DNA from: Nymphalis io
Lineage: Eukaryota; Arthropoda; Insecta; Lepidoptera; Nymphalidae
Assembly: GCF_905147045.1 (NCBI RefSeq)
Contig: NC_065889.1
Coordinates: 1,369,001-1,433,000 of the forward strand
Reading direction: 5' to 3'
DNA: 64,000 nt
Below the pieces are notes generated by a model. The model was not told the DNA's origin. It searched no databases and saw nothing but the letters and a program-made list of their open reading frames with translations. A program made the translations under genes and the position numbers. Positions within the stretch are counted from its first letter, which is position 1; every line of letters starts with the position of its first letter. Positions 11,215 to 22,700 of the stretch are shown in pieces.

Positions 11215-13122
11215 AAAAGCAGTTTGATCTTGAATTCTTTGGTAGAGATCTAAATGAATAAATTATCTTTGGTATAAGCGAATCGTATGGTATATGTAAA
11301 TCAAAGGTTTTCTTATTTTTAATAATCCTGCTATTTGAATATAGTATACTGTAGCGCCCAGCCTTACTGTGAAGTGATAGTCCAATTTGAAGATGCGAAA
11401 AACACCAAGTAAAACAGTTCTAAGCTGCCAGTGAGGATTGTAATATTTAGGATACGTCTAACGATTTAACGACGATGAATTTATCATAACTTTTTGAGCT
11501 CTCACCTCCACTTGCTTAATACGTATATAACGTGTGAAAACTCCAAAAACTATTACATCAAATAATTATTACAACACTAAAATTAAAAAACTAAAAATAT
11601 TTATAGTTTTTGCAACTAACTACTATTTACTTTGTATATTTTACGCTTACTAAAGTAGTAAGTATTGAGTCCAATACAAGTTGTTTCTTGGTTAATCACA
11701 AATTGTTATTAACTTTCAATGATTTTTCATTGTTCCATTAGGTGCGCTGTAAGAAGTAATATATTTATATCATTATGTAAGCTATCGCTATTATTGGTTA
11801 AGGAATATTATTTTTATTAGATTAATATCTAAGCGTTAATTTTAATAATTCATTGACGTGCAAATTTCTTTTTGTTGAATTTTATATATTTTGAACATTT
11901 TTAAATTTAAACATTTCATAAAAGTTTTTTTGTAATGTTAGGACGTAAAATGAATTTATATCGTGCCAAATATACAAAATAAAAAAATAGTATAATTTTT
12001 TTAAATCAGGTTACCAAAGCGACGCGTTATGTCGTTTAGCTGAAATTGTAATACTCTATGAGAAGAATAGTGCTTAGTCTAGTCTGGAAAAAGTCCTGAC
12101 TTTCTGTTTCTTGTATTATATATCTTGGATACTCTAAGATAACGACGTTTTTCTCAAAGCAATTACTTATTAAAAATACTAACATAAGGGTTGTGATCTC
12201 CATTACCCAAATCGTTTTTTATCATTTTGATATGCCAATTTTTTATATAATTACATATCTTTCAACGTTATTTTTAAATATTTAATTTTTATCATTAAGT
12301 CCAAACACAATTGGAAGATGAACTAATACTTTAAGTTAGGTTTAATACGAATAAGTTGATATTACACAATAAAAAAACTGAATAAAATCTCTTTATGCAA
12401 GGGATGTTAGCATTAAAATATTGTGGATTCATATTTCATACGTCCTACGTCTCGAGTATGTTATGTAACGTTGCTTTAAGTGAGATTTCACGAGTTAGTT
12501 AAAACTGATCGAGGGTTTGGAGTATTTGATGCACTGTTGCGGCGTGTGAGGCTCGCTTTCGTTTATTATATCCAAATCAATTTCGATTGTTATTTCGTTT
12601 TGTTTTCATGCGATTGACGTTGCCAGGTTGTTACTATTCACATAAAGTGGGTAATTAGTTATATATATATTTATGTAAAACTTATGTATATAAAATAGAT
12701 ATGTGGACTGTGATTAATGAACTGTGTTCGTTGTCTAAAATAGAGGACTACGTATAACATACATTTATAATAAATATATGAATTACTAAAGGCTTAAGAG
12801 TTCTTGAGCTCGTATTTCGGAAGAATTTGCACGTTCAAATTAGTTTTTTTTTGCTAACGTCGCTTTTTAGTTTTAATTACGAATACAATGATCACAGTCT
12901 GTTTTATATAGTATGTTTGAAAATAGCCAATTTACACTGTTAATTTTAATTTTATGCCTATGATATATTTTTTAAACAATACTAATTAGCTATATTGTAA
13001 ATATCATGTTTTTGATATGATTAGGTTATTAAATACGCTTTTTATAACTAGAAAATGTATTTCAATTTCGTTTAGAATATAATGAAGAACATAAATATAA
13101 ATTATTGACTCTGTGCCATGTT
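11215..13122. other. AT-rich intergenic DNA
   Basis: About 1.9 kb with no ORF or repeat I can assign. It separates the MVB12 3' end from the RTE element. Confidence 0.5.
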
Positions 13123-13132
13123 TTATTTATAC

Positions 13133-15728
13133 AATCAACAGCAAATCGTTGTCCACTGCTGAACATAGGCCTCTCCCAAGGTGCGCCAAAGCTCCCTGTC
13201 CTCCGCCTTCCGCATCCAGTTGGTGCCCGCCACCTTCTTAGAGTCCGTTCACACAGACCGGCTCGAAGAGGAGAGCAGATTTTTATCACGTTGGAAACAG
13301 TGTTTTGAGTGATTGTAGTAAAGTTTATTTTTGCATTTGCACCTTTTTTGTCATTAAAAATGCCTGAACGCGCTTCGTGTGAAGTAATAAAAGGAGCCGA
13401 CCGGCTCCGCTTGCGTGCTCTTTCTCGCTCGCACCCGCTTTCAGATCTCTTCCAGCCGGTCGATGTGAAATAGTTGGCGGCTCCGCTCCGGCCAATTCCA
13501 AGCGTATACGACCCGGTCTGTGTGAAAAGAAAAAAGCAGGCCGATGCTCTCCGAGCCGGTCTGTGTGAACGGACCCTTAAGGTCGTCGGTCCACCTGGCT
13601 GGAGGGCGCCCTACGCTGCGCTTGCCGATTCGCGGTCTCCACTCTAGGACTCGTCTGCTCCAACGGCCATCGGTCCTACGACATACGTGACCAGCCCACT
13701 GCCACTTCAGCCTGCTAATTTTGCAAGCTATGTCGGTGACTCCGGTTCTTTTCCGGATAATCTCATTTCTGATCTTATCCTTCAAAGATACTCCGAGCAT
13801 AGCTCGCTCCATAGCGCGCTGAGCGACTTTGAATTTGTGGACTAGTCCCACAGTTAGTGTCCACGTTTCGGCACCGTATGTCATGGCAGGTAAGACGCAT
13901 TGGTTGAAGACTTTCGTCTTCAAACATTGCGGTATAGACGACTTGAGGACTTGACGAAGGTTGCCAAATGCTGCCCATCCCAAGCGAATTCTTCGATCGG
14001 CTTCCTTCTCGAAGTTGTTCCTACCGACTTGTATTATCTGTCCTAGGTAGGTATATTCACTAACAACTTCGAGAGGTTTCCCCTCGACGTATATCGGTCC
14101 CGGCACGACATGCCTATTGAACATGACCTTGGTCTTGTCCAAGTTTATACCGAGACCGACACACCGGGAAGACTCGCTTAGGCTACGCAGCATTTCGGTG
14201 AGTTGTTCCAGCGACTCTGCTATGATGGCGATATCGTCGGCAAATCGAAGGTGTGAGATGTACTCGCCGTTTACATTGACTCCATACCCAGTCCAATCCA
14301 GCGTCTTGAAAACGTCTTCCAACGCGTTGGTGAACAGTTTCGGGGATATTACATCCCCCTGTCTCACCCCTCTGCGCAGTTGGATCGCCTTCGTCTTACA
14401 GCCCTGGATGTGGACAGTCATTGTAGCGGCGTTGTACAGACATCTCAGAACCTTGATATACCTCTAATCGATATGACATCTCTGCAATGAGTCGAGCACT
14501 GCCCAGGTTTCGATGGAGTCGAAGGCTTTCTCGTAGTCCACAAATGCCACACACAGCGGCTGATTGTACTCTTCGGTCTTCTGCACAATCTGCCGAACAG
14601 TATGGATGTGGACCACGGTGCTGTAGCCTGATCGAAAGCCGGCTTGCTCTGGGGGCTGGAACACGTCAAGTCGTTTGGCGAGACGGTTCGTGACGACTCT
14701 TGAGAACAGCTTATACACTTGACTCAGGAGGGAGATTGGTCTGTAGTTTTTCAAGAGGGTTTTATCACCTTTCTTGAAAAACTGTACCACCTCACTCCTG
14801 CTCCACGTTTCCGGGGTCTTGCCATGTTGGATGACGAAATTAAAGAGGCTTGCTAGCTCTTTCAGGACCGGAGTCCCGCCTGCCTTAAGCAACTCTGTTG
14901 TGATTCCGTCATCTCCCGGAGCTTTGTTGTTTTTAAGCTGTTCTAGAGCCGCCCTAATCTCGCCTTGGTCAACGACCGGGAGCTCCTCGGAGTAATGGCG
15001 CGTAAGAGGGGCGCGCTGGTCATCAATACTGATTCCCACGGGTTTATCCGATCTTGAAGAGAACAACTGCCCATAAAACCTCTCTACTTCTCCGACAATC
15101 TCAGGCCTAGAGGTAACGACCCCACCGTTTTAAGTTTTCTCAGACGCGGCCTCCCAAACTTGCGAGCGAACACTTTCGATCCCCGATTTTGCTCAATCGC
15201 AGCCTTGATGGCACGGGTATTGGAGCGTCGGAGATCGCGTCGCGTCAGCGTTTTTATTGTTCGGTTTAAGGCCTTATCTGACAAAAACGATGGTAGTTCT
15301 CGTCGTTTTCTCATGAGCTCGAGTGTCTCAGCAGAGAGTTTTGGTGCGTTGTCTCTTCTCTGTGGCGGAAAACACTTGCGGGATGTGTTTTGCAGTATTT
15401 TGACCAGCGTGTCGGTTCTCTCATCAATGCTGCTTATGGTTTCCAACGCGGTGAATTGATTTTGAAGTTCCATTTGGAACTTTTCGGAGCCTTGAGCAGC
15501 TTGGAGCATGGTAGGTCGGAGAGTAGACCTCATCATTCTCGATCTTTCGGCTTTTAAGTTGATATTTAGAGTGCCTCGAACCAAGCGGTGATCACTTCCG
15601 GTATTAAACCTGTTGATCACTGAAACATCTCTAAATATGTGCCTTTTATTCGAAATGATAAAGTCTATCTCGTTCCTTGTCACGTTATCGGGGCTTCGCC
15701 AGGTCCACCTCCTTTGTACTTATACACC
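13133..15728 (-). mobile_element. RTE-type LINE, 5'-truncated, interrupted by a MITE
   Basis: Minus-strand reading frames give the end of an AP-endonuclease domain (GSDHRLVRGTL, about 15600), a linker, then a reverse transcriptase with QAGFRSGYST, VDYEKAFDS (motif A), GVRQGDVISPKLF (motif B), FADDIAI (motif C) and LDKTKVMF, and an RTE-like C-terminus (QCVLPAMTYGAETWTLT, VGRPPARWTDDL). Damage is small: a frameshift near 15125, a TAG at about 14463-14465 where the related copy at 52.4 kb has a Trp codon, and a MITE at 13241-13576. The element is flanked by a perfect 10 bp repeat TTATTTATAC (13123-13132 and 15729-15738), a convincing target-site duplication. It starts inside the endonuclease, as expected for 5' truncation. 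Confidence 0.9.
13241..13576. mobile_element. 336 bp MITE with TTA target duplication (PIF/Harbinger-like)
   Basis: Terminal inverted repeats of about 25 bp, G(A/G)GTCCGTTCACACAGACC continuing GGCTCG, bound the insert. It is flanked on both sides by TTA (13238-13240 and 13577-13579). A 3 bp TTA/TAA duplication is typical of PIF/Harbinger elements. There is no transposase gene, so it is non-autonomous. Removing the insert and one TTA restores the RTE reading frame (DDL-K-KVAGTNWM). Two more copies of a TTCACA..GACCGG motif lie inside, near the right end (about 13455-13470 and 13508-13525, reversed). Confidence 0.85.
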
Positions 15729-15738
15729 TTATTTATAC

Positions 15739-16316
15739 GCACGCACTTAATGTATAGATCCTTGTGAAAATAATACAAATATCATAACAAAAATAACTTT
15801 ATTACAAAATATCCCACCCACAATGGATATACTGATTTCCACTTAGCACAAAGATACTATTTATTTAGAAACTAGTAAATATATGATCAAACAACTCTAG
15901 AGACTGAATTTCCATCGAAATATTAAAACCGATGACAATGAATTATTGTAAAAGAAAATATACTACTAAATAAATTTTTATTTACAAAAACATTGCTATA
16001 ATATTTTTTGGTTAACGAATGATCGATAATGTTGTAAAGATCAATATTCACTAGTAATAAAAAGTAACCTAACACTTGCAGCCTAAATAGGATAATTATA
16101 CCTTTTTTGATTTGGCGACACGCATGGGCAGTCTTTGATATATACTTTTTTGTAAAAGTTACCGTGTTTTTTTTACAAGTAATAGAATTTTTTGTATATG
16201 ACCTTATAATACTTCGTCTTTTATTGAAACTTAACAAGTGATAATATTGTACAAAGTCACAATTAATTTTATGTCCAGATATAATTTATACATCAGTCTA
16301 GCGTAAAAAAAAATAT
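15739..16316. other. AT-rich spacer downstream of SMG7
   Basis: No exon or repeat is recognised. The only ORF, 15923-16237 on the minus strand, is AT-driven and lacks any known motif. Confidence 0.5.
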
Positions 16317-16322
16317 TTTATT
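16317..16322 (-). promoter_or_regulatory. Poly(A) signal of SMG7
   Basis: The minus strand reads AATAAA 67 bases after the SMG7 stop codon, in an A/T-rich context. It is the first canonical signal downstream, implying a very short 3' UTR. Confidence 0.6.
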
Positions 16323-16388
16323 TGTTATGTATGAATGTATTTAAATTTCAATATAAATGATTCCTGAACACAGGTCCCACGTGCGCGG

Positions 16389-19300
16389 TCAGTGCGGCGC
16401 GGGGGGCTGCTTCAGCTGCTTCTGTTGCTCCAGCAGGCGCTCCAGGGGAGACGGGCCCGGACCCGACCATAGAGACTGAAAATATGTATAATATTAAATG
16501 TAATAATTTTAAATAGTTCAATCGCACAAATAACATTCTATACAATGAAAACTTATAAAAGGCTCTCTAGGTAATAATTAGGACAAATAGGGTTCCGACC
16601 TGCTGCGGGCGGCGCGCCGCCCACGTGCCGGCGTCGGGCGCGCCGCTGAACAGCGAGTATGTGCTCGCCTCGCCTGCGCTCTGCTAACACACGAAACAGA
16701 GCTTACAATTAATTATCAGGAGCAGTACATTTACAAATAAAAACGGAATAATTGAAACATTGGAAAAGGAGCAAATTTTAAAACATTACGTCTTTAAATA
16801 TAAAATAAATCATTTGATATATGTTATATATATAAACTTACTTCGATATCGTCCAAATTTTTCGTAGCAGGGCCTTCGTTGCCGTAGGTTTCGGTGTAAT
16901 TAAGATTTCTTTGTTGCATTTCCAAAACATTGGTCCCAAAGTTGAGCCCGACGTCCAAGTCTTTACTCCCTTTACTTTGGAAGTTTTGTTTATCCATCAT
17001 ATTCATCTGCAACGGTTGGTATCCGAGCTTTTTGAACTGAGGATACATTGAGGAGTCGTAACTCACCGATGTATTGTACGGAGCGAAACTATTCAAATTT
17101 GAATTAAAATTTGGAGTTGTAACCAGATTTTGGAGAGTTTGAATTTGAGGTTGACCGATGGCTGATTGGACATAAGTGGGAGACAAATTTTCAGGCTTAC
17201 TCTGCACATTCTGACTTAAATTCTGTCCCATGTTCGGCAAGTTTTGGGTCAAATTCTGACCTTGTATCTGACTATACGGCAAATTTGTGTAAGGGTTTGT
17301 CATATTCGACGGTAAAGAAGAATAGAAATTCATTGGCGGTGTGGAAAAATTCTGAGGATTGAAATTAGGCTGATTTTCTGGTTTCCACCACGATATTGGC
17401 TGTTGGAAGTTTTCATTTTGTGGCGTTGCCCAATTCGGTCGGGAGGTTTGCGCGTTAAACGGTGAGTTATTTCTAGGACTATCGTCTCTAAATTTGTTAT
17501 CATTATACTGATTCTCTTGCGCGTTTTGCCAGTAACGGTATTGGTTAGCGAATCTTGGCGGTAAATCGCTCAAGAAGTTCTTTTTGTCTCCTCCTGTAAT
17601 CGGATATCCTTGGTTGCCAAACTTGTGACCATCTTGAAAAAGCTCCTGTCGAGAACTCTGCTTTTGTAGCGCAGCCGTTCTGACGTCTATTTCTTTTGGA
17701 TTTACCACCGGGAGCCTTATTCCTTGGTTGTTAACGACGGGTGCCTGGTAGTTAGGATTATAGATAATGCCTGCACTTTGAATACCATATGCATTTTTCT
17801 GGAATGTCATCCGAGGACCGTCATTGTAACTTTGAGCAGACGGATTTGGCCAACTGGTAGCCTGATCTCTCTTCGGTTGAAAGTTTTGTGAATTTTGACT
17901 GCTAACTTGATTGATTTTAGATTCTTTCTTTTCGTCTTTCTCAAGTTTCTTAGGTTCCGGATCTGGGTTCTGTAAATGTGGATATCCGGCGGATTTGTCT
18001 TTTAACGATAGGATACCGCCAGTTTTCCTACCGATCGGTATATTGGCGAGGGACTTTATTGGTTTCGGTTGAATCATTTTCGGTTTATCGTCCTTGCTGG
18101 GGTTGTCATTGCCCTCGCCAACCGAATCCGGCGTTGGCGGTGGCGTTATAAATTTGACCTGGAACAAAATGTATTTAGAAGTATTGACATCTTTATCTTA
18201 TGAAAACTCCATATTTAATCTTTAAAGAAGTACAGTATAGTAAGTAGTAGTAAAGAAGTAACAGAATACAATCGTCACCTGTTTGTTAGTTTCCTCCTGT
18301 TTCCTCATAATCGCTGCCATCGCGATGTTGACGCGTGACTTTCGAACCTCCTTCTTATTCTCCTCACTTTTACTCGCTTCGTCGCTGCATTCAACTTCCT
18401 GCAAAAATGACTATAATTTTAGTTCAGTGCCGTTTTCAAAGCGTCGCCAGAGGCAAGGCGGGGACACAGGCGAGTACCGGCGGCGGCTCGTCGTGCGCGG
18501 CGAGCGCTCGCTCCTCCCGCGCGCGCTCCAGCGAGCCCTGCGGCTTCAGGATGCCGACGCGCTTCTCGCGGACTGGGGAGTAATGTCTCTGGTTAATGTC
18601 GACCTCTAGATCATTTACACCATGCGATGTTAAAAAATATCCATTAAGCACAACATGCTGTAATGCGAGGATTGACTCTTTTTTTATATATGTAAATTGT
18701 TTTCGTCCTCGATTTGACCGAATCCAAAAGACATACTAAAAACAAAATACAATCAGGTATATACCTGACTGTATTTTGTTTGTTTTTACACGAGTACCAA
18801 AAGTAATAGGGGATAGACAGATCAAAAGGAAAAAGATCAATCCCGTGTGCGTACTCCGCAGGGAGTGCGGTAACGGCGCGGAGTCACCTTTCTCCCTGAA
18901 GTCTGCCTCGGAGATGATGACGGGCACGGGCGGGGACGGCGCCGCGGCCAGCGCCGACACCGTCTGCTGCAGCAGCGCGGGCGACGCCCCCAGCGCCTCC
19001 ACGCGCTGCGAGCCGTCCGGGTCGCTGCGGGGGAGGCACGTTAGCGGGGGGCGTGTGCGCGGAGGGTGCGGGCGGCGCTACTCACGTGCGGCTCGCCAGG
19101 CGGCGCGGGTGCAGCGCGGCCAGCGCGCGCGCGAGGCGCAGCACGCGCCGCGCCCGCGCGCCGCGCTCGCGCTCCTCCGACGCCTGCAGCGCGCCCGCCG
19201 CCCACGACCTGCCGCAGAAGGTTCTATTAGGAACTTAATTGGGACTACATTAAATTTCCGAGGGTGCATTATCCTTTGGCCGAGCATCGAGTTTGGCAAA

Positions 19301-19691
19301 TCGTTGTCGTATCGGCATATTATAGAGATTTCGCAAAGAAAGCAAAGTTATAACAGATTATTTACAAAAACGTCTGCCCCGCTTACCCGGTCTCGTCGTC
19401 TTGAGGATCGACGTCTGGTACCGTGGACGCGTCCCAATTCGACTGATTGCTGAATTTGAGTTCTTTAAACGATTCCTCCAGAGGTAGGAATCCGTTCAGC
19501 TCCTCGTCCTCCGGTAAAGGTATCGAGTCATCTAGAACATTACGTTATTATTATAATTTTTTTTCATACATCAATTTAATAATCATAATTTAATACAGTA
19601 TAACATAGAAGAAATGCACTTCTAGCATTCAGAAGACTTCCCTTTGGGACATTAAACAGTCCCTATAATATACAATATATCCCTATAATAT

Positions 19692-19725
<34 letters not shown>

Positions 19726-22700
19726 TAATTCAATCAGTAATATATAATCAGTCTTGTTTGGAGTTTTTTTTTAATATGAGTTGAAATTATTTACACATTT
19801 TGATATAATCTTTATTATCACAATATAATATGTCACATACGATGTAATTCCTCCTCTTGGACCTAATTAGTACATAAATCTCCTACTTCGCTACTAAGTG
19901 TTACCATCACAGTTGGTTAGTGGAGGTGGGCGCAGTACTTTGTACATAAACCAGGAGCTGACTGCAATCCGCGACCGTACTCGATACAATAAGATTGCCG
20001 ACAAAACGGACAAACATTTAGTATTCACTTTGATAATTTTGTTTCAGTCCGGCTAACAGACTGTAAGATCATTACTAAAGTCGATAAAAAATCGATAAGT
20101 ATTGTAATAACTACATTTAGCTATCTAAAAATATACTTTAATAATATAAAACAAATTCCAATAAATTATAAAGGATTATCATAAGTTTTCATAATAAAGT
20201 ATTAGTGTGGCGTACGCACATGTGTCGTGCGTGTGCGCGTGGTGCGCGAGGCACGTGGCTTGGTGCGCGAGCGCGGCCCACAGCGCCGGCCCCCACCCCT
20301 CCGCCACCTCCTTGCGCGAACTCGCCCACTGCAGCCACACCTTCACTGCGGACGCATACTTAATACACGAAGAAATGTTCTACGTTCGATTGAATTTAAA
20401 AATTATCGTATCGGGAACAGAAAGTTATTGCTTTACTGAGAGGAAATAATTAATTTATAAAGAATCTGTGTTATACACAACGGTGACGCCCGTGTCGGGT
20501 AAGACGTAGACGTACGTGCAGGTAGCGGTCGCTGGGAGGGCTCGTCGCTGGCGCAGGCCGGCAGCAGCAGCGCCAGCACCACGGCCTCGGCGAGGGACGC
20601 GGCCAGCTTCGCCGCGGTGGCCTCCCCCTCGCTGAGCGCGCTCAGTTCCACCGCGAAGTCCTCGGTGGTGGACTGCACAAGCCATATCAGCACACACGCC
20701 ATCTGTGAACGCATTTTGCTCGTTAATATCATTAGCCGAGATCAGATTAACAATGTTACCAGGAGCTGGTTGATATGATAGTAAAAGAAGACTATAGAAT
20801 TACAATTAATAACTCAATTAATTCTATAATATAAACCAACAAAATGTCCTGTACATATTATATAGTATTTGTTCTATTACTGTTATAATTCTATGTAGGC
20901 TTTCAAATTATGTCCGATTTAATTTATCTCTCATTTTCTTTGACAATATTACAGCAAAAGATCCGCCATGAAACTCAATCGTAGACTCTATTTTAGTGTA
21001 CATTTATATTAAGAAAAACCCAACAAAAAATTTCAATCAGGAAAATTTTATCTTACTTGTATCTTATGACGATATTTTTTCCTCTTATAATTACTTATAT
21101 ACGCTTTCAAGCGCCTAAAAGAGTATATTTGTTTGAACTTTATAAGTGGATTGGCATTTGGCTCTTTCAGTTGTTGTTTAGTGGTCTCCTGAAGTGTATT
21201 AACAGTAACAGCCTGTAAATGTCCCACTGCTGGGCTAAGGCCACCTCTCCCTTTTTGAGGAGAAGGTTTGGAGCTTATTCCACCACGCTGCTCCATTGCG
21301 GGTTGGTGGAATACACATGTGGCACAATTTCGATGAAATTAGACACATGCACGAGATGAATTATAAACAGAAATTAAGCACATGAAAATTCAGAGGTGCT
21401 TGCCCGGGTTTGAACCCACTTTCATCAGTTAAGATTCACGAGTTCTTACCACTGGGCCATCTCGACTGTATTAACAGTTTTGCTAATTTTATTGTAACAA
21501 TAAATAACTTACTAGTGTCTTACTGATATGCTTTGAGGTCGATAATGCTTTGTACGGTATTACTTATGCCGTTCTCAGTATAAATTGGAAGAAATTAAAT
21601 ACATATAACAAAAACATAACATTAATATACATGCAACACTACATTACAGCTGACGTACAAAGTCTATGCAGTTTTATCTCCAATACGATATATAACACAT
21701 ATCAGCAGATAGATTGCAGCAGCCCATGTAATATTATTCGTTTATTTACCTTTATTAATGTCATCGAGTCGAAGCTGTCTGTAGCTATTAACGGTGACAG
21801 CGAGGTGCTCAGAACGGTCACTAACTCCGCCGCTGTTTCTAATCTAAAAATAATATCTTTTTAAGTACATAAATCATTGTTAAATACATTCGCTGAGATA
21901 TTATCAATGTTACAATGTGTTTTGGGCAGTATTCATTTACCCCGAGCGGGCAACCCGCGTTAAACATTACTGATCCATGACCCAAGCAAATCGTTGCGTA
22001 ACACATAGTCTATAATCTTATACCTCTGTTAGGTAACTGCCCAGGCGCGCACGGGTAGACTAAGGGTGTACATAAAACGTTTATATAGTATTACATATAT
22101 ATACCTTTAGATATTTTAACAGACGGGCCTGCACAAAGATCTTTTTTTTTATAGAATAGGAAGGCGGGTGTATGTATGTATGTTTCAAGACTTACTGCTC
22201 CACGCTGTGCAGGTAGTGCACGGCGCGCACGAGCTCGTTGACGTAGGAGTGCGCGTCCAGCCGCTCGGGCACGTCGGGCGCGCTCGGCCTGCCGCACTCC
22301 ACGCCCGGCAGCACGGGCAGCGCGGCTGACTCTCTCACGTCGCGGCTGTTGGGCGGATTACAAGAATGTCATGGAAAATATAATAATAATAATATAATAA
22401 TATTTGGGGATATTTTTCACACACGGCCATCTGATGCCAAATTAAGCTTATACAGAGCTTGTACTATGGAAATCAGACAACTGATATAATACATATACTA
22501 TTTTTCTTTTGTAAATACATACTTAAATAGATATTTACATCCAGACTCAGGACAAACAGACATGTTCATGCACACAAATATCTGTCCTGGGTGGGAATCG
22601 AACCCACAACCTTCGGCGTGAAAGGCAAGCATCCACCAACCAGCGATTTTAGTTAGCTTGCTCGATAGACCACAACTGGCAACTTAATGGCAATCGAAAC

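Noticed and set aside
14117..14467. Plus-strand ORF of 116 codons
   Set aside because: An antisense shadow of the RTE reverse transcriptase.
18776..19453. Long plus-strand ORF of 225 codons
   Set aside because: It overlaps SMG7 exons 11-13 and their introns on the other strand. The composition (Arg/Ala-rich) is what GC-rich antisense DNA gives.
22560..22640. tRNA-like sequence GGTTGTGGGTTCGATTCCCA
   Set aside because: It is the B box of a SINE head; the acceptor stem and anticodon arm do not pair, so it is not a tRNA gene. The same holds for the heads of families A and C.
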